A DNA stretch of 64,000 nt. Origin: Robertmurraya korlensis NBRC 107688 (GTDB taxonomy: Bacteria; Bacillota; Bacilli; Bacillales; Cytobacillaceae). Location: contig NZ_BCVH01000013.1 in assembly GCF_001591645.1 (NCBI RefSeq), positions 43,596-107,595 on the forward strand. Direction: 5' to 3'. Position numbers and translations under genes: made by a program. This document shows positions 1-8,434 of this stretch, one piece after another. The notes under the pieces were generated by a model. The model saw only the letters and a program-made list of their open reading frames with translations. It ran no database searches and had not been told where the DNA came from. Numbering within the stretch: the first letter of the stretch is position 1; every line of letters begins with the position of its first letter.

Positions 1-1388
1 TAAGATACTAGCTCTGCAACAAGCGGTTTACAACCTCCGCAAGACCCGGATGCCTTTGTACAAGCCTTCACTTCGTCTACAGTAGAACAACCATGGTTTT
101 GAACAGCCTCAATAATTGCACCTTTGGAAACCCCATTACAATTACAAATGATTTCAGTTACTGCCATGGAGGAAACTGCTGTTTTCGAACCACTTGATTG
201 AAAAATAGTAACTTTTTCAACATCAGATACGTCTTGCTTTTTCAGTATCATATTTTGTAATTTCAGCCGGTCACTTGTATCTCCAAATAAAACGGCCCCA
301 ATCATTTTCTCCTCTTGAAATACAAGCCTTTTATAAGTACCTTCCACTTCGTCGTGTATTTTAATTGACTTCTTTGTAGGATCCTCTTGAAAAGCACCAA
401 TTGAATACACATCAACACCCGATATTTTTAATTGAGTGGCTAACACCGTGCCCTCATACCCATGTCCCTCTACTCCACAAATATGTTTTGCTAAAACTTC
501 AGCTTGCTCGTAAAGTGGTTTCACTAGGCCATAAACCATTCCTCGGTGTTCCACACATTCTCCTACTGCAAAAATATTAGGGATACTCGTCTCCATAAAG
601 TCATTTACGACAATCGCACGATTGACTGTAATCCCACTTTCTTTCGCCAAACGAACATTGGGTCTTACACCAACAGCCATTACAAGAAGGTCGGCTTCAA
701 CCGATGTTCCATCCGAAAACCGGAGTCCCTCAATACGCCTGCCACCTATAATTTCTTCTGTTTGTTTTTCTAATAAAAACTTCATACCTTGCTTTTCAAG
801 TTCAGCTTGTAGCATCTTTGCAGCCGTTTCATCAAGCTGTCTCTCCATTAAGAATCTACTAATATGAACAACATGCACCTCCATGCCAAGGTGTAAAAGC
901 CCCCTTGCTGCTTCTAACCCTAACAATCCTCCCCCAATGACAACTGCCTTTTTATGATTTTTTGCTGTTTCCTGCATCTTTTGACAATCCTCAATTGTCC
1001 GAAAAGAAATGACACCTTCCTTCTCCACTCCGGGCAAGGGAAGTACAAAGGGAACAGAACCAGTTGCCAATATCAATCGATCGTAGGATAAGCTACGACC
1101 TTTATCTGTCCTAACTATTTGACTCATGTGATCAATTGAAATAACCGTTTCTCCCGTAAAAAGTTGAATCTGATACTGCTCATACCAATGAAAATGATTG
1201 ATGGTTATCTCTTCAAGCTTTGTTGTTCCTTGCAGTACGGAAGAAAGAAGGATTCGGTTATAGTTTGGATGTGGTTCGCTCCCAACTACCGTAATCTCAA
1301 ATCGGTCTGGATCATTTTTAAGGATTTCCTCTATGCAACGAACTCCTGCCATTCCATTCCCAACCATAACTAACTTTTGCTTTTTCAT
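1..1388 (-). CDS. nirB: Assimilatory nitrite reductase [NAD(P)H] large subunit, 3' part outside window
   Basis: I translated this edge-truncated gene by hand; about 462 codons are present and the C-terminal half lies beyond position 1. It starts at ATG 1388 with MKKQKLVMVGNGMAG, an FAD-binding Rossmann motif. A second dinucleotide fold follows (VVIGGGLLGLEAARGL), then the BFD-like [2Fe-2S] region with the CNC...CGGC cysteine pattern just before the edge. This order is that of NasD/NirB, the cytoplasmic flavoprotein that passes NAD(P)H electrons to a sirohaem that reduces nitrite to ammonium. The sirohaem part itself is not visible. It is divergent from the nitrate transporter and shares a nitrogen-regulated intergenic region. 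In B. subtilis the gene is called nasD. Confidence 0.9.
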   Translation of the reverse strand, partial: MKKQKLVMVGNGMAGVRCIEEILKNDPDRFEITVVGSEPHPNYNRILLSSVLQGTTKLEEITINHFHWYEQYQIQLFTGETVISIDHMSQIVRTDKGRSLSYDRLILATGSVPFVLPLPGVEKEGVISFRTIEDCQKMQETAKNHKKAVVIGGGLLGLEAARGLLHLGMEVHVVHISRFLMERQLDETAAKMLQAELEKQGMKFLLEKQTEEIIGGRRIEGLRFSDGTSVEADLLVMAVGVRPNVRLAKESGITVNRAIVVNDFMETSIPNIFAVGECVEHRGMVYGLVKPLYEQAEVLAKHICGVEGHGYEGTVLATQLKISGVDVYSIGAFQEDPTKKSIKIHDEVEGTYKRLVFQEEKMIGAVLFGDTSDRLKLQNMILKKQDVSDVEKVTIFQSSGSKTAVSSMAVTEIICNCNGVSKGAIIEAVQNHGCSTVDEVKACTKASGSCGGCKPLVAELVS

Positions 1389-1472
1389 GTAATAACCCCC
1401 AACAAACAGTAGATGGATGTTTAATAAATTTCGTTTTATTATTTCATACATCTACTGAAATGGAATTTAACC

Positions 1473-1489
1473 TGTTACATTTTCTAACA
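1473..1489. promoter_or_regulatory. TnrA/GlnR box upstream of nirB
   Basis: TGTTACATTTTCTAACA fits the TnrA/GlnR consensus TGTNA-N7-TNACA exactly. It lies about 85 bp before the nirB start. An AT-rich AATAAT-like -10 on the minus strand near 1436-1441 would put the box roughly 45-50 bp above the transcript start, the usual TnrA activating position. An identical 17-mer occurs before the guanidine operon at 46100. Confidence 0.7.
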
Positions 1490-1680
1490 CGATATGTACT
1501 ATTTGGGTGGTATTTACTATAAAAGCCGATTAAAAAAGGGGTATTTTTATGCACTCTTACGGTATACTCATTTTTCGAATAACGAAGTAAATTCGAAGAT
1601 CATTCGCTTTTTTTGTTTCTTTTTGAATTCGCTTCCAAGAATAAAAATCCATTCGGTTTGAAAATTCTAATAAATTTCCG

Positions 1681-1736
1681 TGTTAGATTAGCTAACACCT
1701 TTTGAGACAAAGCAACAGTTTACATACTATCCTTTA
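1681..1736 (+). promoter_or_regulatory. TnrA box and sigma-A promoter of the nitrate transporter
   Basis: The box at 1681-1697 (TGTTAGATTAGCTAACA) fits TGTNA-N7-TNACA perfectly. A sigma-A promoter follows: TTGAGA at 1702-1707, a 17-bp spacer, and TACTAT at 1725-1730. The start would be near 1737, which puts the box centre at about -48, as at TnrA-activated genes such as nrgAB. The transcript would carry a leader of about 320 nt that contains the hairpin repeat at 1771 and a small ORF. Confidence 0.7.
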
Positions 1737-1770
1737 ACAAGACAAAGATGGTAAAAACTCTTACAAAACA

Positions 1771-1913
1771 GAAAAGCAAAAGCGCCTTGTTCAGCCCCGA
1801 CAAGCATAAGACGAATCTCGCAGGAAGGCCTGCCTTCTGGAGAGATTTGGCTTATGACCTAGGAATAATGGCTTTAAATTATTCCCTCGAGGGGCTAGGC
1901 GCTGGAGCTGGAC
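1771..1913 (+). repeat. 143-bp dispersed hairpin repeat (copy A) in the nitrate-transporter leader
   Basis: The element begins GAAAAGCAAAAGCGCC and ends GGCGCTGGAGCTGGAC. Its ends pair (AGCGCC...CAGCCCC with GGGGCTAGGCGCT). An inner long stem pairs CATAAGACGAATCTC with GAGATTTGGCTTATG, and two short hairpins lie inside (GAAGGC/GCCTTC and GGAATAAT/ATTATTCC). The ends match those of a 145-bp element at 4162-4306 while the middle differs. I recall similar hairpin sequences as repeats in Bacillaceae genomes. The 62-codon ORF at 1748-1936 runs through this element and is not believable as a gene. Confidence 0.65.
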
Positions 1914-1932
1914 AAAAAAGGGAGGAATTCCA

Positions 1933-2016
1933 ATGACAAATAAGTTAGGTTTTTTTTCGTTCTTCTATGTATTAGGTAAGATTTTATTTTCTCGCAAAAA
2001 TTATATCGGCTGGTAA
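1933..2016 (+). CDS. Small ORF (27 aa) before the nitrate transporter
   Basis: An ATG at 1933 follows a good ribosome site (GGGAGGAATTCCA). It opens a 27-codon ORF, MTNKLGFFSFFYVLGKILFS plus RKNYIGW, ending at TAA 2014-2016, 41 bp before the transporter start. The peptide is hydrophobic and aromatic with a basic tail, so it could be a small membrane peptide or a leader peptide that couples translation. It lies in the transcribed leader after a hairpin repeat. No family is recognised; being a real gene rests on the ribosome site and position only. Confidence 0.4.
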   Translation: MTNKLGFFSFFYVLGKILFSRKNYIGW

Positions 2017-2057
2017 CACATTTGAAATATCGAATCTATTAAAGGGAGAGATTACCT

Positions 2058-3263
2058 ATGAAGTTAGCAAATTTAAGAAAAAGTGGACATGCACCATCAC
2101 TATTTGCTTCATTTCTGTACTTTGATGTCAGTTTCATGATTTGGGTCATACTAGGGGCACTTGGGGTTTATATCACCAAAGACTTTGGACTTTCCCCTTC
2201 TCAAAAGGGCTTAATTGTAGCGATACCCATCCTCGGTGGTTCGTTCTTCCGTCTCGTTCTTGGTGTTTTAACCGATCGTATCGGTCCAAAGAAAACATCC
2301 ATTATAGGTATGGTCGTTACGATGATCCCTCTTATATGGGGGTGGCTGTTTGGTACCACATTAACGGAACTTTATTTTATCGGAATACTATTAGGAGTAG
2401 CTGGTGCAAGCTTCGCAGCGGCTTTACCAATGGCAAGTCGTTGGTATCCACCTCATTTGCAAGGATTAGCAATGGGGATTGCTGGTGCTGGTAATAGTGG
2501 AACTTTATTTGCGACCTTATTTGGCCCTCGCCTTGCTGAACAAATCGGCTGGCATAATGTACTAGGGGTTGCCCTTATCCCTCTTGCCATTGTGTTTATC
2601 ATCTTTGTTCTTATTGCAAAAGATGCTCCTTCACAGCCAGCACCAAAACCACTTAAAGAATACTTTAATGTTTTCAAACAAAAAGATGCTCTTTACTTCT
2701 GTTTATTGTATAGTGTTACCTTCGGTGGCTTTGTTGGACTTTCTAGCTTTTTAAGTATCTTTTTCGTTGATCAATACGATCTTTCAAGAGTAAGAGCTGG
2801 AGACTTTGTTACCCTTTGTGTAGCAGCAGGTAGCTTCTTTCGACCAGTAGGAGGATTTATTGCAGATAAGATTGGTGGCGTTCGTCTATTAACCTTCTTA
2901 TTTATCGGTGTTGCTTTAACCATGCTAGGTGTTAGTCAACTTCCTTCCATCACGCTTGTTACCCTATTGTTATTTGTGGGCATGATGTGTCTAGGAATGG
3001 GGAATGGCGCAGTATTCCAACTTGTTCCTCAACGTTTCCAAGAGGAAATAGGAATGGTTACAGGAATTGTAGGAGCAGCTGGTGGTGTAGGCGGATTCTT
3101 TATCCCTAATATCCTAGGAACCTTAAGAGAAGTAACAGGCACATATGCATCAGGATTCCTCGTTTATGCTGGGATTGGTGTGGTTGCTTTACTCGTCTTG
3201 ATCATTGCACAAATGTCTTGGAGAAAAACGTGGGCTCCAAAAGGTTCTTCTGTCAAAGTTTGA
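2058..3263 (+). CDS. nasA: Nitrate transporter, MFS NNP family (NasA/NarK)
   Basis: A 401-residue membrane protein of about 12 helices that takes up nitrate, and possibly exchanges nitrite, across the cytoplasmic membrane. It shows the family's glycine-rich signatures in helices 5 and 11 ([19 protein letters not shown] near 138-156 and [10 protein letters not shown] near 342). It also has the MFS loop motif after helix 2 ([15 protein letters not shown]). Length matches Bacillus NasA. The start at ATG 2058 has AAAGGGAGAG upstream. It sits opposite the nitrite reductase, so the pair forms an uptake-and-reduction unit for nitrogen assimilation. A TnrA-box promoter at 1681-1736 should drive it. 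Confidence 0.92.
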   Translation: MKLANLRKSGHAPSLFASFLYFDVSFMIWVILGALGVYITKDFGLSPSQKGLIVAIPILGGSFFRLVLGVLTDRIGPKKTSIIGMVVTMIPLIWGWLFGTTLTELYFIGILLGVAGASFAAALPMASRWYPPHLQGLAMGIAGAGNSGTLFATLFGPRLAEQIGWHNVLGVALIPLAIVFIIFVLIAKDAPSQPAPKPLKEYFNVFKQKDALYFCLLYSVTFGGFVGLSSFLSIFFVDQYDLSRVRAGDFVTLCVAAGSFFRPVGGFIADKIGGVRLLTFLFIGVALTMLGVSQLPSITLVTLLLFVGMMCLGMGNGAVFQLVPQRFQEEIGMVTGIVGAAGGVGGFFIPNILGTLREVTGTYASGFLVYAGIGVVALLVLIIAQMSWRKTWAPKGSSVKV

Positions 3264-3279
3264 TAATAACGATTATTTA

Positions 3280-3318
3280 AAAGCTCTTGCTGGCGATTTG
3301 CTGGCAAGAGCTTTTTTA
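3280..3318 (+). terminator. Rho-independent terminator after nasA
   Basis: AAAGCTCTTGC and GCAAGAGCTTTTTT form a 10-11 bp stem followed by a T run, just after the transporter stop. Confidence 0.85.
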
Positions 3319-3387
3319 TTGCCAATAAAGCAGATCATTTAGAATTCACAATTCTCAGACTAAGTATATACTTCACACCCCTATTTG

Positions 3388-3407
3388 TAATATAATATTA
3401 TATAACG
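3388..3407. promoter_or_regulatory. Candidate FrlR operator before frlR
   Basis: TAATATAATATTATATAACG, 27 bp before the regulator start, matches the minus-strand motif at 9505-9524 before frlB in 18 of 20 positions. Sharing between the regulator's own front and its presumed target operon suggests autoregulation. The motif is AT-rich, which weakens the argument. Confidence 0.5.
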
Positions 3408-3433
3408 ATTTATACTTTGAGAGGAGTTTTCAT

Positions 3434-4162
3434 GTGAAGTTAAATAGCTCTAGTTCACGTCCACTCTACGAACAATTATTTAACACGATAAAAGAAGCCA
3501 TTGACCAGAACACGTATCGACCAGGTCAACAAATTCCCAATGAAGCAGAGCTTTGTGATATTTATGGTGTCAGCAGAATTACTGTAAGAAGAGCCATCCA
3601 GGATTTAGTTGACGAAGGATTATTGGAAAGAAAACAAGGAAAAGGTACCTTTGTTGCTAGGAAAAAGGTTGCTCGTGAATTAGTAACCATTGAGGGTTTT
3701 TCAGATTTCAGCAAACAGCTTGGAAAAAAGACAGGCAAGAAAGTTCTTCTTTGTGAAGAAATTAAAGCATCGAAGAAAATAGCAGAAGATCTTCAAATAG
3801 AGGTTGATGCACCAGTACTTAAACTTCTTAGATTAATGTATATTGATGAAGAGCCATTTACTCTGGACTTAACTCATTATCCAATTGAGCGGTTTCCAAA
3901 GATTCAAGAACATATATTTGACTATGAATCCACATACGATGTCCTGAGTAATATATATCATGTAGATATGAAGGACATTACAACAAAAAAAACAATCACT
4001 GGAATTCCCGCCTCTTCTATAGAAGCTGAGCATCTAAATTGTGACATTGGCGAGATTTTATTTAATATAGATAAAATCGTGTACGATAAGAACAAGGTCC
4101 CTATTCATTTATCTACGTTTAAAAATTTAACTACAGTTATCGCTTATACAATTACGACATAG
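3434..4162 (+). CDS. frlR: GntR-family (HutC/UTRA) regulator of the frl operon
   Basis: 242 residues: an N-terminal winged-helix GntR domain (about 8-72, with NEAELCDIYGVSRITVRRAI) and a C-terminal UTRA ligand domain (about 90-238). This is the layout of sugar-sensing HutC-type repressors. The start is GTG 3434 after GAGGAGTTTTCAT. The overlapping ATG at 3432 is followed at once by TGA and cannot be used. It faces the frlBONMD operon tail to tail, as a counterpart of B. subtilis FrlR (YurK), which represses frl genes and is thought to respond to phosphorylated fructosamines. The assignment comes from context and fold. Confidence 0.8.
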   Translation: MKLNSSSSRPLYEQLFNTIKEAIDQNTYRPGQQIPNEAELCDIYGVSRITVRRAIQDLVDEGLLERKQGKGTFVARKKVARELVTIEGFSDFSKQLGKKTGKKVLLCEEIKASKKIAEDLQIEVDAPVLKLLRLMYIDEEPFTLDLTHYPIERFPKIQEHIFDYESTYDVLSNIYHVDMKDITTKKTITGIPASSIEAEHLNCDIGEILFNIDKIVYDKNKVPIHLSTFKNLTTVIAYTITT

Positions 4163-4306
4163 AAAAGCGGAAGTGTCCGTTTAGCAACGTATGGACTGGA
4201 GGGCTTTGACTGAGATAAAGGAAACACGAAGAACGAAGTGATTCGATGTTGACTTATCGTAGGGAAAAGACCGAAGTACACTAGTTGCTGGACACTGAAG
4301 CTAGAC
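4162..4306 (+). repeat. 145-bp dispersed hairpin repeat (copy B) between frlR and frlD
   Basis: The element starts GAAAAGCGGAAGTGTCC and ends GGACACTGAAGCTAGAC. The outer stem pairs AGTGTCC(gttt)AGCAAC with GTTGCTGGACACT. Both ends resemble those of the 143-bp copy at 1771-1913 with compensating changes in the stem (GCGCC/GGCGC there, GTGTCC/GGACAC here). The interior has a different sequence. The first base overlaps the frlR stop codon. Confidence 0.65.
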
Positions 4307-4314
4307 ATCCTGAT

Positions 4315-4349
4315 AAAAAGGGACTTGGCCATCAGCCAGTCCCTTTTTA
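4315..4349. terminator. Bidirectional terminator between frlR and frlD
   Basis: AAAAAGGGACTTGGC and GCCAGTCCCTTTTTA form a stem with A and T runs on both sides, so it can end transcripts from both converging genes. Confidence 0.8.
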
Positions 4350-5171
4350 CTATTTTACCAATTGCTTTCCATATCCGAATGCTCCGTTTACTTCACAAGT
4401 ACGAGCGGCTCGAAGTGCTGCAAGCTGCAAAGACTGTTTGATCGTATGGTGATTTAAATAACTAGTTAAAAATCCAGCTATAAAGGAATCTCCAGCACCT
4501 AACGTATCAATTACCTCAGCTTCTTCTATCCCCTGCACATAGCTCCGTGTTCGATCAGACATGATAACTCCCTTTGAACCTCGTGTAACAATTACGTAAT
4601 GCGTGCCTAATTCATGAACTTTCTTTATTAATTCCTCAATTTGCTTATCACCAAAATCACTACCCGATATGAAAGCAAAAGTGATATGAGGACAAACTGT
4701 TTGTAGCAATTCATCCGAAAAATGATTGGAGAAATCATATGAGATCGGTAAAAGCTGTTTGATAAGTGGGAGCTGGTCATCAAGACTACTATAAATACTT
4801 GTATGAAGAACATCAAAACCTTTGATATAATCATAATCTGATGGATTTAATTTTAATCGTAATTGTGATTGTATCCCACCTTTGTTGGATTTTACAAAAA
4901 TCCTGTCACCAGTCGAATCAATATCAACATAGGCTTTTCCGCTTTCCCCATAAGCCCTTCTAATATGACTAATATTCACCTGCGTCTTTTGTAAAGAGTC
5001 GATAATGTGATCACCTTCCGCATCATTTCCAACAATGCCAATAAACCCCGTTTCGACTGCTCCGTATTGCTTAGCTAATACAGCAACATTTAATGTGTTA
5101 CCACCTGGAAACATCTCGTTTCGATCCAAATAAACATCCACCACATTATCTCCAATTGCTAGTAACTTCAT
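4350..5171 (-). CDS. frlD: Fructosamine kinase (fructoselysine-6-kinase type, PfkB family)
   Basis: 273 residues of the PfkB/ribokinase fold. The N-terminal sugar-binding segment contains PGGNTLNVAVLA near 22-33. The C-terminal PfkB signature DTLGAGDSFIAGF near 217-229 carries the catalytic aspartate and anion hole. In the frl pathway this kinase phosphorylates imported fructosamines (Amadori products) at the sugar 6-position before FrlB cleaves them. It is the last gene of the leftward operon, 28 bp after frlM. Family and position agree with B. subtilis FrlD; the exact substrate (free amino acid or lysine adduct) cannot be told from sequence. Confidence 0.88.
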   Translation of the reverse strand: MKLLAIGDNVVDVYLDRNEMFPGGNTLNVAVLAKQYGAVETGFIGIVGNDAEGDHIIDSLQKTQVNISHIRRAYGESGKAYVDIDSTGDRIFVKSNKGGIQSQLRLKLNPSDYDYIKGFDVLHTSIYSSLDDQLPLIKQLLPISYDFSNHFSDELLQTVCPHITFAFISGSDFGDKQIEELIKKVHELGTHYVIVTRGSKGVIMSDRTRSYVQGIEEAEVIDTLGAGDSFIAGFLTSYLNHHTIKQSLQLAALRAARTCEVNGAFGYGKQLVK

Positions 5172-5199
5172 TATTATTACATTCCTTTCTATTGGTGAC

Positions 5200-6087
5200 T
5201 TACCCTTTTAAACTTCCAGATGCAAGACCACGTACAAAATACTTTTGTAAAAATAAAAACAGTGTAATAATCGGGATAGCAGAGATCATTAACCCCGCTA
5301 ATAGAACCCCCCAATTTGTTTGTAACGCATCACGGAATTGCATCAGACCAGCTGGAATGGTTTTTAAACTATCTGAGTCAATGAAGATGAGGGCAAACAT
5401 GAATTCATTCCATGTAAAGTAAGCAGTAATAATGACCCCTGTAAACAAAATAGGTAGGTTCATTGGCAAAAATATTTTTGTAAACACTTTCCACGTTGAA
5501 CATCCATCAAGAAAAGCAGACTCCTCTAGCTCTTTTGGAATCTCTAAAAAGGCTGCTCTTATTAATAGGACAGTAATCGGAATCCGATACGCAACATAAG
5601 GAAGAATAAGCGCTAAGTAAGTATCATGAATTCCCAGAGCCTGGATGAGCTTATACAGTGGAACTAAACTTACCTGAGGAGATAACATCATTCCACCCAT
5701 ACATAATATTAATAGTAGCTTCTTACCTGCGAACTGGAATCGGGTTAACCCATATGCTCCAAGCGCACTAAGAAAAACGGTTAATAAACAGGTGCTCAAC
5801 GTAACAATTGTACTATTTAAAAAGTACTCAGAAATTCCCGTATTCCATGCATGAACATAATTTGAGACAAGCCAAGTAGTCGGCAATGCCCAACTGTTCG
5901 AGAAAATCTCTTCTGTTGTTTTAAAAGAATTAATGACCATCCAAAACAGCGGATAAGAAATGACTATAAAATAGAAGATTAATATTGTATACAGCGAAAC
6001 CGATCCAGCAATCTTTTTCTTTTTAAACGAACGAACCCGAAACGATTGAATCGGAGAGTCTGTAGGTGTTACTTTTTCTGCCTCCAT
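5200..6087 (-). CDS. frlM: Fructosamine ABC transporter permease FrlM
   Basis: 295 residues with six predicted membrane helices, of the carbohydrate ABC permease (MalG-like) family. The cytoplasmic EAA loop is visible near 188-212 (ELEESAFLDGCSTWKVFTKI) and contacts the ATPase. The start codon is 1 bp from the frlN stop, so the two permeases are translationally linked. Together with FrlN and FrlO it imports fructosamines. No ATPase gene is in this operon; in B. subtilis the shared ATPase MsmX serves several such importers, and that is likely here. Confidence 0.88.
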   Translation of the reverse strand: MEAEKVTPTDSPIQSFRVRSFKKKKIAGSVSLYTILIFYFIVISYPLFWMVINSFKTTEEIFSNSWALPTTWLVSNYVHAWNTGISEYFLNSTIVTLSTCLLTVFLSALGAYGLTRFQFAGKKLLLILCMGGMMLSPQVSLVPLYKLIQALGIHDTYLALILPYVAYRIPITVLLIRAAFLEIPKELEESAFLDGCSTWKVFTKIFLPMNLPILFTGVIITAYFTWNEFMFALIFIDSDSLKTIPAGLMQFRDALQTNWGVLLAGLMISAIPIITLFLFLQKYFVRGLASGSLKG

Positions 6088-6088
6088 A

Positions 6089-6976
6089 TTAATCCTCCTT
6101 CCCTGTTTTGAATAACTTCATTTGAATCATTGCAGCAACCAATGAGAGTATCAAAATAATTGTTGCAATTGCAGAGGCATACCCCATCTCATCCCTAAAG
6201 AAGGCCGATTTATAGAGAAGCGTTCCAAGCACTTCACTGGCATTTCCTGGTCCACCACTTGTCAAAATATACGGTTCATTAAATACCGTAAATGCACCTG
6301 TTAATGTAATCAACGTGGCAACAAAAAGCATTTCTTTTACCTGGGGAACAGTAATATGAAGGAACTTATAGAATTTATTTGCACCATCAATATCAGCTGC
6401 CTCATACAGCTCTTGCGGAATAGACTGGATCGCAACGATGAAAAGCATCATGATATATCCAATACTTTGCCACTGGGAGACAGCGATTACGGCGAAGATT
6501 GCCGTTTCTGATTCCCCGAGCCATGCCCTTGTCCATTCTTCAAGACCCAGCAATCGTAAAAAGCTGTTTAAAATCCCAATATCCGGGTTATAAACAAAGC
6601 TGAACAATAAAGCAATTACCGTTATGGATATGATTACGGGAAGGAAGAAGGTTGTTCTGAAAAAACCACTAAACAATCTAGTCAAAGGATCCTCTAGGAT
6701 AGCTGCAAGCACCAATCCACCGAATACCTGACAGATAATAGAAATAACTGCGTACCAAATATTATTTTTTATAGCTATATAAAAAACCTCATCCTGAAAT
6801 AGAGCAAGGAAATTTTCGAATCCAACAAACACCTTATCTGGGGAAAAAGCAGAAAACTCATAAAAAGCGAATCGGAAATTCTCTACAATGGGATAGTAGA
6901 CAAACAATCCCATTAACAAAATACAAGGGGCAATATATAAATAGGGAGCCATTTTCCTAAGCGTCATCGTATTCAC
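6089..6976 (-). CDS. frlN: Fructosamine ABC transporter permease FrlN
   Basis: 295 residues with six membrane helices, MalF-like carbohydrate permease. The EAA motif ELYEAADIDGANKFYKFLHI lies near 189-208. It pairs with FrlM to form the heterodimeric channel. The gene follows frlO after a roughly 95-bp gap that holds a stem-loop (7028-7062), which may adjust the amount of binding protein relative to permease. The assignment rests on order within frlBONMD and on family. Confidence 0.88.
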   Translation of the reverse strand: MNTMTLRKMAPYLYIAPCILLMGLFVYYPIVENFRFAFYEFSAFSPDKVFVGFENFLALFQDEVFYIAIKNNIWYAVISIICQVFGGLVLAAILEDPLTRLFSGFFRTTFFLPVIISITVIALLFSFVYNPDIGILNSFLRLLGLEEWTRAWLGESETAIFAVIAVSQWQSIGYIMMLFIVAIQSIPQELYEAADIDGANKFYKFLHITVPQVKEMLFVATLITLTGAFTVFNEPYILTSGGPGNASEVLGTLLYKSAFFRDEMGYASAIATIILILSLVAAMIQMKLFKTGKED

Positions 6977-7027
6977 CTCTTTTTTTCTAGGTCCTTTCCG
7001 ACCCTTTTCTTGTGTTTCCTTTATGAA

Positions 7028-7062
7028 AGAAAGGTAGCTTCGGTCCCCTACACTACCTTTCT
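7028..7062 (-). promoter_or_regulatory. Stem-loop between frlO and frlN
   Basis: AGAAAGGTAG pairs perfectly with CTACCTTTCT around a 15-nt loop. There is no good T run, so a role in mRNA end protection of the abundant frlO message is more likely than full termination. Confidence 0.55.
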
Positions 7063-7072
7063 AGTTAATCTG

Positions 7073-8353
7073 TTATTTCAGCTCTTTAGCTACTTTTTGA
7101 ACGTCTTTCATCACGTCTTTAGCGGATTTTTTTCCATCTAACATCTGCTGAACACCATTTAAATACGCATCAACAATCTTGATATCTACAGCTGTATCAA
7201 ACCATAAGTACGTCTTTTCAGCATTTACGATTAGATCAATTGCTTCTTGTTGAAGTGCTGAACCATTTTCGGAAGTGGTTGTTTCTTTTACAGCACTGTA
7301 TTCACTTACTTCTTTTAATTGGTCGATCCCTTTTTCCTTTGAAGTTAGGAATTTAATAAACTCCATTGCTTCTTCAGGATGCTTTGTTTTAGAAGAAATC
7401 ATAATTCCTTCAGGGGCAGCAGTAATGGAGCTTGGATTTCCTTCTCCACCTTCAACGAACGGAGTGTTGAATACACCTAAATCTTCTCCTAGGCTTGGCT
7501 CAATCAGACCTATCTCAGCTAGCTGAAAGTACCCAATCGCCGCTTTTCCTCCATTAAATAGTTCTCTTGCATATTGGTGGTCAACGGAGTTAACTCCTTG
7601 ATTAAAAAATGGCTCTAATTCAATGAATTTTTCCAAGGCAGTTACGTATCCTGGATGAGTAAACTCTGCATCCGGATTACTTAGGCTATAGTCCTTTGCA
7701 ATAACATCTTCCGGAACAATATACTCATTTAGTGATCCAATATAGTGAGAAATCGTCCATGGTGCCTTACTTCCGAATGCAATTGGAGTCACTCCTGAAT
7801 CCTTAATTTTTTCGGATACTGTTAAAAGTTCTTCCCAAGTTGTTGGAATCTCAAGATTCAAATCGTTAAATACCTTTTTGTTATAAAAGAAGGCTTTTCC
7901 ATCTGTCGACCAAGGAATTCCATAAACTTTCCCATCTAATGTAAAGGGACCGAATTGAGATTCAATGATTTGACCTGACCATTCTTTGTCTTTCTCCACA
8001 TAGCTAGTTAAGTCAAGTGATTGACCTGCTCGTGCAAAATTATAGGCAAACTCTCCACTCCAAGAAAAGTAAACATCAGGAGGATTATTCGATCCTAAAA
8101 CAACACGAATTTTCTCCTTGTACGAATCATTCAATACTGCTTCGGTTTTTATTTTGATATTCGGATGTAACTCTTCAAACTCTTTCACTGCATCTTCAAA
8201 GTACTGCTTTTTGGGTTCTGTTGGCCATCTGTGGAAAAAACGAAGTTCGACAGTATCACTGTCTTCTGAAGCTGTTTGACTAGATGAGGAACAAGCTGCA
8301 AGCATTGAGAGAATTAACACGGCGATGATACTAAATATTTTGAACTTTTTCAT
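7073..8353 (-). CDS. frlO: Fructosamine-binding lipoprotein FrlO
   Basis: 426 residues, an extracellular solute-binding protein of family 1. A lipoprotein signal ends in LAAC with the lipidated cysteine at residue 21, followed by a Ser-rich linker. The mature part (YFEDAVKEFEELHPNIKIKTE near 50-70) is typical of sugar ABC receptors. It captures fructosamines and delivers them to FrlN/FrlM. Length is close to B. subtilis FrlO. The gene is second in the operon and is flanked on both sides by stem-loops. Confidence 0.88.
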   Translation of the reverse strand: MKKFKIFSIIAVLILSMLAACSSSSQTASEDSDTVELRFFHRWPTEPKKQYFEDAVKEFEELHPNIKIKTEAVLNDSYKEKIRVVLGSNNPPDVYFSWSGEFAYNFARAGQSLDLTSYVEKDKEWSGQIIESQFGPFTLDGKVYGIPWSTDGKAFFYNKKVFNDLNLEIPTTWEELLTVSEKIKDSGVTPIAFGSKAPWTISHYIGSLNEYIVPEDVIAKDYSLSNPDAEFTHPGYVTALEKFIELEPFFNQGVNSVDHQYARELFNGGKAAIGYFQLAEIGLIEPSLGEDLGVFNTPFVEGGEGNPSSITAAPEGIMISSKTKHPEEAMEFIKFLTSKEKGIDQLKEVSEYSAVKETTTSENGSALQQEAIDLIVNAEKTYLWFDTAVDIKIVDAYLNGVQQMLDGKKSAKDVMKDVQKVAKELK

Positions 8354-8397
8354 GAATTGGCCCCCTCAAGATTATCTTCTATTAATCTAGCAATTAG

Positions 8398-8427
8398 AGG
8401 AAAAGCGAAGTATCCCCCGCTTTTCCT
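8398..8427 (-). promoter_or_regulatory. Stem-loop between frlB and frlO
   Basis: AGGAAAAGCG pairs with CGCTTTTCCT around a short loop, between the frlB stop and the frlO ribosome site. It may be an RNA stabiliser or partial terminator. Confidence 0.55.
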
Positions 8428-8434
8428 ATTTATT

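Noticed and set aside
1748..1936. 62-codon ORF
   Set aside because: It runs through the hairpin repeat, has no ribosome site and its sequence is explained by the repeat.
3432..3434. ATG start for the frl regulator
   Set aside because: It is followed directly by TGA; the overlapping GTG at 3434 is the only workable start.
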